Shown one piece after another: positions 19,768 to 29,094 of a stretch of 64,000 nucleotides of DNA. The stretch's first letter is position 1. The number at the start of each line of letters is the position of its first letter. Under the pieces are notes generated by a model. It saw nothing but the letters and a program-made list of their open reading frames with translations. It was not told the origin of the DNA and made no database searches. The position numbers were made by a program, and so were the translations under genes. The stretch is from Vagococcus luciliae (GTDB lineage Bacteria > Bacillota > Bacilli > Lactobacillales > Vagococcaceae). Where the stretch lies: positions 623,001-687,000 of the forward strand of contig NZ_CP102451.1 in NCBI RefSeq assembly GCF_024637875.1, given 5' to 3'.

Positions 19768-21486
19768 TTATTCCTCCTCCTTTGATTGAGATGCGACAAT
19801 TTGTTGATAGAAAGGTGATTCATCCATAAGTTCTGCATGAGTTCCTTGAGCGACAAGGGTTCCTTGATTTAAAACTAAAAGGTGATCTGATTCTTTAACA
19901 GATGAAATACGTTGAGAAATAATAATGATATTTTTAATAAAATCTAAAGAGGCAAGTGTTTGTCGAATAGTCAAATCTGTTTTATAGTCAAGGGCACTTA
20001 ATGAATCATCCAATATTAAAATAGCAGGACGACTGATTAAAGCACGAGCAATAACTAATCGTTGACGTTGTCCGCCTGAAAAATTTGTACCATTTTCAGC
20101 AGTGGGCATGTTCAAATCCTCCACAAACTCTAAGCAGTCAGCCCATTTTAAAGCAGTCCAACACTCTTCTTCAGTAGCATCAGGATATCCCATTGTTAAG
20201 TTGCTTTTAATTGTTCCAGAAAAAATGACACTTTTTTGAGAAACATATCGAATAGATTGTCTAATATCACCAGTGGTTAAATCAAGGATATTTTGGTTAT
20301 CTAATAAAATATGACCTGTTGATGGTAAGTAGAATTTTTGAATTAACTCGACTAAGGTTGTTTTTCCACTTCCAGTTGGACCAACAATCCCTAATTGTTG
20401 TCCTTTTTTTAAGTCAAAATGAATATTTTGTAACACATTTTGTGTCGTATCAGGATAGTGAAATGAAACAAGTTGAAAAGATAACGTGTTTTTTGACTCA
20501 AAGGATAATGTTTTGTTTAAAGCACTTGTTTGTATTTGTGGCGTTGTGTTTAGCAACTCTTCGACCCGTTTTTTGGCGGAAAAAGCTCGAACAAAAATAG
20601 TCACTAAATTCGCGACAACAATCAAGGCAGCTAATAATTGTAGCATGTAGTTAATTAAGGCAACAATATCTCCTGTTTGAAGTTGCCCGACAGATACGTT
20701 AATATCTCCAACCCATAAGATTAACGCAATAATCATATTTGTCATAAATAGGGTTAGAGGAGACATAAGAGCGGATAATTTCGTCATATCTAAATAACGA
20801 TTAGCAAGTTTTTCACTGACATGATGAGATTTTTCTTCCATTAATGATTCATTGCCAAAAGCACGAATAACTTTAACACCTGTTAATTGTTCATTTGTGA
20901 CAGTATTTAATTCATCAATGGATGATAACACTTGTTGGTATTTTGGCACTGTTTTACTCATCAAAATGTATAGAATAAATGAAAAAATAGGGACTGTTAG
21001 TAAAAAAATAAATCCCATTGATGTATTGATGGTAAAGGCCATTACGATAGAGCCGATACTAAGAAATGGTGCACGAATAACTAGACGGATGAGCATGGCT
21101 AACGCTAATTGTAATTGATTGACGTCATTAATGGTTCTAGTTAAAAACGTGTCAGGGCCAAATTCATCGATTTCGGTATGAGAAAACTGCGTGACTTTTT
21201 TTACAACGGCCAGACGTAATTCCGTTCCAAAACCTTGAGAAGCGATAGAAGCGTAATACTGGCAAATTAAAACACAGGCTAATCCTAATACAGACAAACC
21301 TAACATATATAGGGTTGCAGAGTAGATAACTGACATATTTTTTTCTCGAATACCAGAATCAATTAAGTAAGCCATAAATAAAGGTAGCGTTAATTCAAAC
21401 ATCGCTTCCATTAGTTTAAATGCTGGGCCTAAAATAAGTTGCTTTTTATATTTTTTTGCATAAGAAAATACTGACAATGAGGTCAC
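19768..21486 (-). CDS. ABC exporter half-transporter with degenerate ATP site (LmrC-like partner)
   Basis: A 572-residue half transporter with six N-terminal helices and an ABC domain. Walker A GPTGSGKT is near residue 366 and the signature NFSGGQRQR is intact, but Walker B ends LILDDSLSAL with aspartate in place of the catalytic glutamate, and the H-loop reads IISQRIS with glutamine in place of histidine. These are the known substitutions of the non-hydrolysing site in heterodimeric exporters. It precedes and probably dimerises with the 577-residue protein. An upstream hairpin at 21515-21561 may regulate the pair. Confidence 0.92.
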   Translation of the reverse strand: MTSLSVFSYAKKYKKQLILGPAFKLMEAMFELTLPLFMAYLIDSGIREKNMSVIYSATLYMLGLSVLGLACVLICQYYASIASQGFGTELRLAVVKKVTQFSHTEIDEFGPDTFLTRTINDVNQLQLALAMLIRLVIRAPFLSIGSIVMAFTINTSMGFIFLLTVPIFSFILYILMSKTVPKYQQVLSSIDELNTVTNEQLTGVKVIRAFGNESLMEEKSHHVSEKLANRYLDMTKLSALMSPLTLFMTNMIIALILWVGDINVSVGQLQTGDIVALINYMLQLLAALIVVANLVTIFVRAFSAKKRVEELLNTTPQIQTSALNKTLSFESKNTLSFQLVSFHYPDTTQNVLQNIHFDLKKGQQLGIVGPTGSGKTTLVELIQKFYLPSTGHILLDNQNILDLTTGDIRQSIRYVSQKSVIFSGTIKSNLTMGYPDATEEECWTALKWADCLEFVEDLNMPTAENGTNFSGGQRQRLVIARALISRPAILILDDSLSALDYKTDLTIRQTLASLDFIKNIIIISQRISSVKESDHLLVLNQGTLVAQGTHAELMDESPFYQQIVASQSKEEE

Positions 21487-21514
21487 ATCCTTTCTTTTAA
21501 TAGGGTAACATGAT

Positions 21515-21561
21515 TTTAGCGAACAACCTATACCAAAACGATGGATAAGGTGTTCGCTAAA
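21515..21561. repeat. Long hairpin before the ABC exporter operon
   Basis: TTTAGCGAACA-a-CCT (21515-21529) pairs with AGG-TGTTCGCTAAA (21548-21561), one bulged base, 18-base loop. No T run follows on either strand, so it is not a standard terminator. It lies between the deoxyribosyltransferase stop and the exporter start. Confidence 0.7.
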
Positions 21562-21566
21562 GGTTG

Positions 21567-22043
21567 TTAGATGTAGGATTGAATTTTTTCTAAGAGATAT
21601 TCCTCAGAGTTAACTACTTGTCCGTTTAATTTAATTAGTCCAACAGTATAAAGATTGACATACGGAAATTGAGATTCTGCCACGTCTTGTAATGCGGTTA
21701 TTTTTTGTGGGTTATCAGCACCTTGCTGTCTACTATCAGTGAACAATCCGAGAATAGGAATACCAGCTTGATAAGCGACACCAATCTCAGAAGCGACACC
21801 AACATCAATACTGGCACCATCAAGTACGGCAATCATTAGTTGACTGTTTAGCAATGCTTTTGTATCAAAAGTGGCAATCATTTTAGAGTCTGCATAACTT
21901 TCTTTATCATTAATTTCCATTTGTTCTTGAGGTAAATACACAGAAACGTCAGGATAAGTTTTTCTAATTTGTTTGACTAAAGACGCATTGTAATGTTTCT
22001 CCATATTAGAAAATAAAGGACTTGCAAAATAGATGTTTGTCAT
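21567..22043 (-). CDS. ndt: Nucleoside 2-deoxyribosyltransferase
   Basis: A 158-residue enzyme that exchanges the base of 2-deoxyribonucleosides. The fold cues are IYFASPLFSN at the start, MIAVLDGASIDVGVASEIGVAYQAG (substrate aspartate and the catalytic glutamate) and the late YVNLYTVGLIKLNG. Length is normal for the family. I start it at the ATG at 22043, seven bases after GAGGAG; the GTG at 22058 is part of that ribosome site. It is separated from the ABC exporter by the 21515 hairpin. Confidence 0.88.
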   Translation of the reverse strand: MTNIYFASPLFSNMEKHYNASLVKQIRKTYPDVSVYLPQEQMEINDKESYADSKMIATFDTKALLNSQLMIAVLDGASIDVGVASEIGVAYQAGIPILGLFTDSRQQGADNPQKITALQDVAESQFPYVNLYTVGLIKLNGQVVNSEEYLLEKIQSYI

Positions 22044-22089
22044 AAAATTACTCCTCACTATTACATTTGTATAATAGAATACCTTAATT

Positions 22090-22116
22090 TGTAATAATTT
22101 GTAAAGAGATTGTCAT
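22090..22116 (+). promoter_or_regulatory. Candidate WalR box
   Basis: TGTAAA-GAGAT-TGTCAT (22100-22116) fits the TGTNAN-N5-TGTNAN consensus of WalR, and another TGTAAT lies ten bases before it (22090-22095). Cell-wall hydrolases of this kind are classic WalRK targets. Confidence 0.4.
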
Positions 22117-22189
22117 ATTAAGTGTGTAGCATTCTTGTATAATTAGTAAGAATAAAAAGGAAACGTTATTAAATGAAAGGTGTTGGCAA

Positions 22190-23281
22190 TTGTTGAATTA
22201 TAAAACAGCCATAACTGGTTTATTGTGCTTAGTGATGTTAACAAGCATGCCAGTGTCGTTACTTGCGGCAACAAGTGAAAATGAAGTCAAAAAACAAAGC
22301 GTTGAGATTAGCCAAAAAATCGATAGTGCGCTTGATAATGTGAATAAAAATTATAAAGCTTTAGAAGAATTAAAATCAGAGGTAGTTAATACTGAAACTA
22401 AAATATTATCTACACAACAGCAAATTGAAAAAACAAAACGTAGTATGGATAAACGCAAAGAATTGATCGCTTCTCGTATGAAGACAATCCAAACAAATCA
22501 ACAAAGTACTACAATGGTTGATACGTTATTAAACGCTAATAGTGTGTCAGATTTTATTAATCGTGCTTATGCAATGTCAGTTTTACAAACAGCTGAAAAA
22601 TCTAAAATTGATACATTAGAAACAGATACGGAAAAGTTGGAAAAATTAAGAAAAGAATTAGTGATGGACCAACAAATATTATCTGAAAAGCAATCTAAAG
22701 TAGAAACAGATAAAGTAGCATTAGAATCACAAGTAAACGATTTGAAAAAAGAACTGGCTGATAATGAAGCAACATTGAAAAAGTTATCGGAAGAACGTGT
22801 CATAAAAGAAGCTCAAGCAGCTAAAGAAAAAGAATTGGCTAAAAAAGCACAAGAGGCTAAAAAAACAACCAAAGTAAATACTAATAATTCTTCTTCAATG
22901 AATGAGACAGCTACAGCAGAAAATAATAATAAGGCAGAAGTAACTAATTCTACCAACGCAACACCTGTATCCACAGACAAACCAGCGTCAAGTGGTAATG
23001 GACGGGTTTTAACTATGCAATCAACAGCTTATTCATATAGTGAAGCTGGGTTAACACCCTACACAGCAACCGGAATTGATTTAAGACAAAACTCTCGTGT
23101 TATTGCAGTTGATTCAAGTGTAATTCCATTAAACTCGTTAGTAGAAGTGTCAGGATATGGATTTGCTGTTGCTGGAGACACAGGTGGAGCCATTAAAGGT
23201 AATATTATTGATGTTCATTTTAGTACAGTAGCAGAATGTTTACAGTGGGGAAGACGAACAGTCACAGTAACCGTTCAATAA
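22190..23281 (+). CDS. Secreted coiled-coil protein with C-terminal 3D domain (cell-wall lytic type)
   Basis: A 363-residue exported protein. The first 27 residues are a signal peptide (GLLCLVMLTSMPVSLLAA), residues about 30-225 are a charged coiled coil like that of PcsB/SagA/CwlO proteins, and a Ser/Thr/Asn-rich linker leads to a 3D domain from about 270. The three aspartates are in VIAVDSSVIP, VAGDTGG and IIDVHF. 3D domains have the double-psi barrel of MltA-type lytic transglycosylases, so peptidoglycan cleavage is likely. It begins with TTG at 22190, seven bases after AAAGGTG. A WalR-like box is upstream and a terminator follows. Confidence 0.85.
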   Translation: MLNYKTAITGLLCLVMLTSMPVSLLAATSENEVKKQSVEISQKIDSALDNVNKNYKALEELKSEVVNTETKILSTQQQIEKTKRSMDKRKELIASRMKTIQTNQQSTTMVDTLLNANSVSDFINRAYAMSVLQTAEKSKIDTLETDTEKLEKLRKELVMDQQILSEKQSKVETDKVALESQVNDLKKELADNEATLKKLSEERVIKEAQAAKEKELAKKAQEAKKTTKVNTNNSSSMNETATAENNNKAEVTNSTNATPVSTDKPASSGNGRVLTMQSTAYSYSEAGLTPYTATGIDLRQNSRVIAVDSSVIPLNSLVEVSGYGFAVAGDTGGAIKGNIIDVHFSTVAECLQWGRRTVTVTVQ

Positions 23282-23324
23282 AAAAAGTATCAACCAACGA
23301 GTCATTTGTTGGTTGATACTTTTT
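23282..23324. terminator. Bidirectional terminator
   Basis: AAAAAGTATCAACCAAC (23282-23298) pairs perfectly with GTTGGTTGATACTTTTT (23308-23324). It serves both convergent cell-wall genes and includes the stop of the amidase. Confidence 0.92.
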
Positions 23325-24639
23325 AGTTTTCAGCACCTTTACTGCTTTTTTCTTCTATGTAATGCATTAGGCCATCATACACAGCTTCACCGATTTTTTG
23401 ATGGTATTTTTTATTCGTAATATAAGAAGCATCAAAATCGTTATTGATATATCCTAATTCAAGTAAAACAGCGGGTTTCGAATTTTCTCTTAGAACTTGG
23501 TAGTCTTGTTTTCCAAAACCTCTGTTATCTAATGGTAAAATATTGGCAATACTATCATTTATTGCTTGGGCTAACATTTTACTGCCATCTTTTCTGTAAA
23601 AAGTTGTGGTTCCAGAAGCAGTATTTGGTTGTGCACTAGAATCATAGTGGAAACTAATAAACGCATTTGCTTGACTCGAAGAACTAATTTTTCCAATATC
23701 TGTTAGTGAAACAAATTTATCTGTATCATGAGTCATTAAAACATTAAATCCATGAGACTGTAATTCTTTTCTAACAGCTAGTGCTGTCTTTAATGTAACA
23801 TCTTTTTCAAATGTTGTACCATCTGTTGTTTGAGCACCTGGGTCATCCCCACCATGACCGGGATCTAACATAATGGTAAATTCTGGCATTGGAATACCTG
23901 GCTTTTCCTCTTTGCCAGATATTTTTCTAGAAGTAACTTGCCAGGAGTTGAGAAAACCAGTTTTTCCATCTTTTGTTTTTACTTTCATCCAACCGTTTTC
24001 GGTTTCAGAGACATAGGTAAGAGAATCGCCATATTTTAATAAGTTACCTTTTTTACTGGAAGTTGAATTATTATTCATTAAAAATGCAGTGGTAGTTGCA
24101 ATATGGAGAGATTGATTGTCTTTATATTTATTGGGACGATTTTTTTGAATGGTTAAGCAATCATTTGGTACCCAGCCATAATCACCACCACTATAAATCC
24201 TTACCCATCCATTTAGCTCAAGGGTTGCATTGACGTACTCATTCTTTTTTAGTGTTTTAATTGTTTGACTATTTTCTGAGTTTTCTTTTTTTAGTTCGAT
24301 GTTTCGTTTAGATATTAAAGCACTAAGGTTAGTGTATGGTCCACTCGTTCCATCAAATAGTAACCAATCTGGTACCCAGCCAACAGTTTTATCAGATGTC
24401 TGTATTTTATACCAGTTGTTTTTTTGATCAGAAATGGTCACTTTGTCTTCTTTATGTACTTGTGTAATGACAGTGGAAAAAGCATCAGGCTTCTCTCTAA
24501 CGTTTAAAGCGGTTGTTCCCACGGTTGCAATTTGGCTGTTCCCCCGCATGTAATAGAAGCCGATAAAAACAAGGGTAATGACTAAAGTATTAATGATGAA
24601 CATTTTTATCGTGCGATTTATTGATTTTGTGTTTTTCAC
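23323..24639 (-). CDS. N-acetylmuramoyl-L-alanine amidase with SH3 repeats
   Basis: A 438-residue protein with an N-terminal membrane anchor or signal (about 12-28), three bacterial SH3 repeats (about 33-95, 105-165 and 176-235) and a C-terminal Amidase_3 domain. Zinc and catalytic residues are visible in MLDPGHGGDDPGA, TFEKDVTLK, SFHYDSS and VLLELGYINN. It cleaves the amide between muramic acid and the stem peptide. The start is GTG at 24639 with GAGG upstream, and TATAAT on the minus strand at 24678-24673 is a likely -10. In Firmicutes an amidase of this type often lies before hisS-aspS, as it does here before aspS. Confidence 0.92.
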   Translation of the reverse strand: MKNTKSINRTIKMFIINTLVITLVFIGFYYMRGNSQIATVGTTALNVREKPDAFSTVITQVHKEDKVTISDQKNNWYKIQTSDKTVGWVPDWLLFDGTSGPYTNLSALISKRNIELKKENSENSQTIKTLKKNEYVNATLELNGWVRIYSGGDYGWVPNDCLTIQKNRPNKYKDNQSLHIATTTAFLMNNNSTSSKKGNLLKYGDSLTYVSETENGWMKVKTKDGKTGFLNSWQVTSRKISGKEEKPGIPMPEFTIMLDPGHGGDDPGAQTTDGTTFEKDVTLKTALAVRKELQSHGFNVLMTHDTDKFVSLTDIGKISSSSQANAFISFHYDSSAQPNTASGTTTFYRKDGSKMLAQAINDSIANILPLDNRGFGKQDYQVLRENSKPAVLLELGYINNDFDASYITNKKYHQKIGEAVYDGLMHYIEEKSSKGAEN

Positions 24640-24721
24640 ATGGTTTACCTCATTGGTTTATTAATAAAGAATATTATAGCAAAAAAATGGAAAGATGAGT
24701 AGTGAGTTCTCCTATTGTATC

Positions 24722-24750
24722 TTGACTTTTTGTACAAATTTTAGTATTTT
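24722..24750 (+). promoter_or_regulatory. aspS leader promoter
   Basis: TTGACT (24722-24727), 17 bases, TATTTT (24745-24750), placed correctly ahead of the T-box leader. Confidence 0.7.
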
Positions 24751-24756
24751 AAAGTA

Positions 24757-24978
24757 GAGTATCGATGAAAGAGACGTGCCTTTTTTCCCGACAGAGAGAA
24801 TGAGTCTGGTGAAATCATTCATAAAAAGGACTGACACTCTGGAGATGGGTAGTAAGATACCCCGCTAACGAGCGTTATATCGTTTAGAGAAAAAAGTTCT
24901 TGAACTTTTTAAAAAATAGGTGGTACCACGTGTAAGTAATTATTCGTCCTTGTTATGATATAACAGGGGCTTTTTTTT
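24757..24978 (+). promoter_or_regulatory. T-box leader, Asp specifier GAC
   Basis: The T-box sequence GGTGGTACCACG is at 24919-24930, preceded by the usual stem III region. In stem I AGAG near 24769 pairs with CTCT (24837-24840), and the codon before the closing A is GAC at 24833-24835, which reads aspartate and fits aspS. The terminator is CCTTGTTAT/ATAACAGGG at about 24948-24969 with a T8 run. Uncharged tRNA-Asp should stabilise the antiterminator and allow read-through. Confidence 0.9.
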
Positions 24979-25009
24979 ATGAATGATTGATTTTAAGGAG
25001 AGAGATAAT

Positions 25010-26776
25010 ATGCAAGAAAGAACAACGTATTGTGGATTAGTATCGGAAAAAGATTTGGGTAAAGAAGTTGTAGTAAAAGGTTGGGTACAAAAACGTCGTG
25101 ACTTAGGTGGATTAATTTTTATTGATTTAAGAGACAGAGAAGGAATTGTCCAAGTGGTTTTTAATCCAGAAGTATCACAAGAAGCATTAGACATTGCTGA
25201 TTCATGTCGAAGTGAATATGTGATTGGTGTTAGAGGTAAGGTAGTAGAGAGAACAGGCTCATCTATTAATCCTCGAATGAAGACTGGTAAAGTTGAAATT
25301 ATCGCCGAAGATATCATTGTATACAATGAAGCGAAGACACCACCATTTGTGATTGAAGATGATCAAACCATTAGTGATGATGTGCGTATGAAATACCGTT
25401 ATATAGATATTAGACGTCCATCAATGTTAAATAATTTAAAATTAAGACATCATGTTACACGAGTTATTCGTGAATTTTTAAATGACAATGGCTTTTTAGA
25501 TGTGGAAACACCTTATTTAAATAAATCAACACCTGAAGGAGCAAGAGATTATTTAGTTCCTTCACGTGTTCATCCAGGGCACTTTTATGCTCTACCGCAG
25601 TCTCCACAAACTACGAAACAATTATTAATGGGAGCAGGAATTGACCGTTATTATCAAATTGTTCGTTGTTTTAGAGATGAAGATTTACGTGGTGATCGCC
25701 AACCAGAATTCACACAAGTGGATATTGAAACAAGTTTCTTAACCGAAGAAGACATTCAAGCGTATACTGAAAATATGTTATCAAAAGTGATGAAAGACGT
25801 TATGGGAATTGATATTCCATTACCATTTCCACGTATGAATTATGATGATGCGATGGCTCGATTTGGTAGTGATAAACCTGATACACGTTTTGCTATGGAA
25901 TTAATTGACATGAAAGATACTGTCAAAGACATTGAATTTAAAGTGTTCCAAAATGCATTGAACGCAGGTGGTGCTGTCAAAGCACTAAATGCTAAACAAG
26001 CTGCAAGTAAGTATTCACGTAAAGACTTAGATAAACTAGGAGAATGGTTATCCCAATTTGGTGCTAAAGGTTTAGCATGGGTCAAAGTAGAAGAAGATGG
26101 TCTAAAAGGACCAATCGCGAAGTTTTTAGTAGACTCAAGTGAAAAAATTATTGATGCGACAGAGGCAAAAGTAGGAGATTTGTTATTATTCTGCGCCGAT
26201 ACTGAATCAGTTGTCGCAGCATCACTAGGTGCTTTAAGAAATCGTTTAGGAAAAGAGTTAGACTTAATAGATCCAGATAAATTTAATTTCTTATGGGTTG
26301 TTGATTGGCCATTATTTGAATACTCAGAAGAAGAAGATCGCTTTGTTGCGGCACACCATCCATTTACAATGCCAAAAGAAAGTGATATTGAGTTATTAGA
26401 AACATCACCTGAGAAGGTTTATGCGAAAGCATATGATGTGGTACTGAACGGTTATGAGCTTGGTGGAGGTTCTTTAAGAATCTACCAACGTGATTTACAA
26501 GAGAAAATGTTTAAAGCGTTAGGCTTTACGAAAGAATCCGCTGAATCGCAATTTGGATTCCTACTAGATGCCCTTGACTATGGGTTCCCACCACATGGGG
26601 GAATTGCTTTAGGGTTAGATCGTTTAGTTATGTTGCTTGCTAAAAAAGATAATATTCGTGAGGTAATCGCTTTTCCTAAAAACAGTAAAGCAGCTGATTT
26701 GATGACATCTGCACCAAGTATGGCTTCAACAGAACAACTAGCTGAGTTATCATTAAACGTTGAAATAGATGAGTAA
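25010..26776 (+). CDS. aspS: Aspartyl-tRNA synthetase
   Basis: A 588-residue class II synthetase with an N-terminal OB anticodon-binding domain ([22 protein letters not shown]), the bacterial GAD insertion and class II motifs: motif 2 [20 protein letters not shown] and motif 3 [13 protein letters not shown]. It starts at the ATG at 25010 with AAGGAGAGAG upstream; the open frame from 24983 lies in the leader terminator region. hisS, the usual partner in this position, is not present; the Asp-specific T-box acts on aspS directly. The YitT gene follows after 46 bases. Confidence 0.97.
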   Translation: MQERTTYCGLVSEKDLGKEVVVKGWVQKRRDLGGLIFIDLRDREGIVQVVFNPEVSQEALDIADSCRSEYVIGVRGKVVERTGSSINPRMKTGKVEIIAEDIIVYNEAKTPPFVIEDDQTISDDVRMKYRYIDIRRPSMLNNLKLRHHVTRVIREFLNDNGFLDVETPYLNKSTPEGARDYLVPSRVHPGHFYALPQSPQTTKQLLMGAGIDRYYQIVRCFRDEDLRGDRQPEFTQVDIETSFLTEEDIQAYTENMLSKVMKDVMGIDIPLPFPRMNYDDAMARFGSDKPDTRFAMELIDMKDTVKDIEFKVFQNALNAGGAVKALNAKQAASKYSRKDLDKLGEWLSQFGAKGLAWVKVEEDGLKGPIAKFLVDSSEKIIDATEAKVGDLLLFCADTESVVAASLGALRNRLGKELDLIDPDKFNFLWVVDWPLFEYSEEEDRFVAAHHPFTMPKESDIELLETSPEKVYAKAYDVVLNGYELGGGSLRIYQRDLQEKMFKALGFTKESAESQFGFLLDALDYGFPPHGGIALGLDRLVMLLAKKDNIREVIAFPKNSKAADLMTSAPSMASTEQLAELSLNVEIDE

Positions 26777-26822
26777 AATTATGCCACTTAATTAGTCAAT
26801 AAATCGAGGAGAGGCGCAATCA

Positions 26823-27707
26823 GTGGAAAGATTAAAAACGTGTAAAGAATATATGAGCGACAATGGGTATATGGAAAAAGTTTCTATGGCTGTTGTTAAT
26901 GGTATTTTACAAGCAATTGCACTAAATTTATTTTGGAGACCTGGGCATATTTATGCCAGTGGTATTACAGGTTTAGGGCAGATTATTGTCACGTTAGCCG
27001 AAAAGGTATCAGGTATTGAATTACCTATGGGTGTTGTATTGTATTGCTTAAATATTCCGCTGTTTATATTAGCGTGGATAATGTTGAGTAGAAAATTTAC
27101 TATTTTTACGATGATTTCTGTATTTATGACAGCTTTTTTTGTACAGGTTATTCCCATCACAGTGTTATCGACCGATCCTATTATTTGTGCCATTTTTGGT
27201 GGGGGAATATGTGGCTTGGGAGTGGGGTTAGCGCTTCGTAGTGGCTTATCTTCGGGAGGATTAGATATTGTCAGTATGACAATTAGAAAACTAACTGGTC
27301 GAAATGTTGGATCATTAAATATCGTTTTTAATGCCTGTATTATTTTAACATCAGGTTATTTGTTTGGGTGGCCATATTCATTTTACAGTGCTTTTTCTAT
27401 TTTCGTGAATGGTAAAGTGGTAGATATGGTATTTACTAAGCAAAAAAAAATGCAAGTTATGATTATCACAAGTAAGCCACAAGCTGTCGTAGATGAATTA
27501 CAATCTAGGATACGTCGAGGTATTACTATTTTAAATGATGCAGAAGGAGCGTTTTCTCATCATGAACAAAAAGTATTACTAACTGTATTGACGCGTGATC
27601 AAATCCCTATGCTACAACATGCAATGCAGGAGGCAGATCCAAAAGCCTTTGTCAGTATATCAGAGAATGTAACTATTATGGGGAATTTCTATGAAACGAT
27701 TGATTAG
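26823..27707 (+). CDS. YitT-family membrane protein (DUF161/DUF2179)
   Basis: A 294-residue protein with five or six helices in the first 200 residues (NLFWRPGHIYASGITGLGQII is the typical first repeat, GLGVGLALRSGLSSGGLDIVS the second) and a cytoplasmic DUF2179 domain at the end (VMIITSKPQAVVDELQ to MGNFYETID). The family is common in Firmicutes; the function is unknown, with transport suggested. It begins with GTG at 26823 after GAGGAGAGG, and may be read through from aspS because no terminator lies between. Confidence 0.87.
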   Translation: MERLKTCKEYMSDNGYMEKVSMAVVNGILQAIALNLFWRPGHIYASGITGLGQIIVTLAEKVSGIELPMGVVLYCLNIPLFILAWIMLSRKFTIFTMISVFMTAFFVQVIPITVLSTDPIICAIFGGGICGLGVGLALRSGLSSGGLDIVSMTIRKLTGRNVGSLNIVFNACIILTSGYLFGWPYSFYSAFSIFVNGKVVDMVFTKQKKMQVMIITSKPQAVVDELQSRIRRGITILNDAEGAFSHHEQKVLLTVLTRDQIPMLQHAMQEADPKAFVSISENVTIMGNFYETID

Positions 27708-27854
27708 TTAAGAACTAAAATAAATTCTTTCCTTTTAGGTCATTAGAAAATGAGAGAGTAGTTATATTAATACTTAAATCCCCTATTTTTACAAAAAAAG
27801 ATTAGAAGGTTGATACTAAAGACGTTTTTGTATTAAAACGTTTGTGAAATTCAA

Positions 27855-27866
27855 AAAGATATCTTT
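27855..27866. promoter_or_regulatory. Palindrome AAAGATATCTTT
   Basis: A perfect 12-base palindrome sharing the core AAGATATCTT with 27979-27990. It touches a weak -35 (TTTAAA at 27864-27869) of a second possible promoter whose TATAAT is at 27887-27892. Confidence 0.45.
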
Positions 27867-27947
27867 AAATTATTAGATTAGTAGTATATAATGAGTTTAA
27901 TGTCATTTAATTTTAATTTTAAATTAATTTAATTGCTATTAAAACTA

Positions 27948-27976
27948 TTGCTTAATCATTTGTTTTCTAATATAAT
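27948..27976 (+). promoter_or_regulatory. opp operon promoter
   Basis: TTGCTT (27948-27953), 17-base spacer, TATAAT (27971-27976), with an AT-rich tract upstream. Confidence 0.7.
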
Positions 27977-27978
27977 TA

Positions 27979-27990
27979 TAAGATATCTTA
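27979..27990. promoter_or_regulatory. Palindrome TAAGATATCTTA at the opp start site
   Basis: A perfect 12-base palindrome over the predicted transcription start of the opp promoter. The same 10-base core occurs at 27855-27866, so both may bind one unidentified dimeric regulator. Confidence 0.5.
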
Positions 27991-28089
27991 ATAGTTTTCA
28001 TCTGTTAAGCATATAGATATTATTAAAAATGAAGAGTTATATGTATAAATAAAATCAGTACGGGAATAATATAAGAAAGGAGAATTCTA

Positions 28090-29094
28090 TTGTTTGTTGA
28101 CAACAAATTATTAGACGTGAGAAATTTACATACGGGATTTCGAATCAAAGACAATTTTTATGATGCAGTAGATGACGTGTCAATTACATTAGACAAAAAT
28201 GAAATTTTAGCAATTGTTGGAGAATCTGGTTGTGGGAAAAGTACATTAGCTATGACCATAATGGGATTACAAGATCCAAAAAATACTAGAATTACTGGGG
28301 ATATCGTCTACAACGATTTAAATCTTGTAGGTCTATCCGAAACGCTTTATAACAAGATTAGAGGAAATGATATCGGGATGATTTTCCAAGATCCATTGTC
28401 AGCGTTAAATCCATTGATGCGTATAGGAGATCAAATTGCAGAAGCGTTGTTTTATCATACAGATTTAGATGAAAAACAACGGACTGAACGTGCGATTGAG
28501 TTATTAAACCAAGTAGGGATTGTCAATCCTGAACGTGTGGCAAAACAATATCCGCATGAATTGTCCGGTGGAATGAGACAACGTGTTATCATCGCTATCG
28601 CTATTTCTTGTAAACCACCAATTATTATTGCCGATGAGCCTACTACTGCGCTTGATGTAACAATTCAAGCACAAATTTTAGACTTATTAGGAGATTTACA
28701 AGAGGAAACAGAAGCCGGCATTATTTTGATTACTCACGATTTAGGCGTAGTAGCTGAGACAGCAGATAGAGTCGCTGTTATGTACGGTGGTCAAATTGTA
28801 GAAGAAGCACCTGTTGATGTTTTATTCTCTAATCCACAACATCCTTATACACGCTCGTTACTGAACTCAATTCCACAAGAAGACGCACATGACTCTGAAT
28901 TACATGTTATCGAGGGAGTGGTTCCTTCATTAAAAAATATGCCACGTACAGGTTGTCGATTCGCTGCTCGTATTCCTTGGATACCAGAAGATGAGCACGA
29001 GGAACAACCAACGTTGCATGAAGTTGAACCAGGTCATTTCGTTCGATGCACATGTTACAAACATTTCCACTTTAGAGAAGAAGGTGACGCATAA
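28090..29094 (+). CDS. oppD: Oligopeptide ABC transporter ATPase OppD
   Basis: A 334-residue ATPase of the peptide importer. Walker A GESGCGKST is near residue 45, signature LSGGMRQR near 160, Walker B IIIADEPTTALDV near 180, and the C-terminal Oligo_HPY region (NPQHPYTRSLLNSIPQ) is complete. It starts with TTG at 28090, after AAAGGAG. It opens a five-gene operon D-F-B-C-A; the oppF ATG overlaps its stop by one base. Confidence 0.94.
   Translation: MFVDNKLLDVRNLHTGFRIKDNFYDAVDDVSITLDKNEILAIVGESGCGKSTLAMTIMGLQDPKNTRITGDIVYNDLNLVGLSETLYNKIRGNDIGMIFQDPLSALNPLMRIGDQIAEALFYHTDLDEKQRTERAIELLNQVGIVNPERVAKQYPHELSGGMRQRVIIAIAISCKPPIIIADEPTTALDVTIQAQILDLLGDLQEETEAGIILITHDLGVVAETADRVAVMYGGQIVEEAPVDVLFSNPQHPYTRSLLNSIPQEDAHDSELHVIEGVVPSLKNMPRTGCRFAARIPWIPEDEHEEQPTLHEVEPGHFVRCTCYKHFHFREEGDA

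Larger units (their letters stand above)
27708..28089. other. 382-base regulatory gap before the opp operon
   Basis: No gene is visible. It holds a seven-pair hairpin ACGTTTT/AAAACGT (27822-27841), a very AT-rich tract at 27905-27935 that could act as an UP element, two AAGATATCTT palindromes and one strong plus a second weaker promoter. Confidence 0.7.

Noticed and set aside
22090-22105. First TGTAAT/TGTAAA pair as a WalR box
   Set aside because: Spacing is one base short of the consensus; only the second pair fits exactly.
27822-27841. Hairpin after yitT as a terminator
   Set aside because: Only seven pairs and no T run follows, so I list it within the gap and not as a terminator.
27708-28089. 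Possible tRNA or small RNA gene in the opp gap
   Set aside because: No cloverleaf, CCA or T-loop sequence (GTTCRANNC) is visible and the region is too AT-rich.
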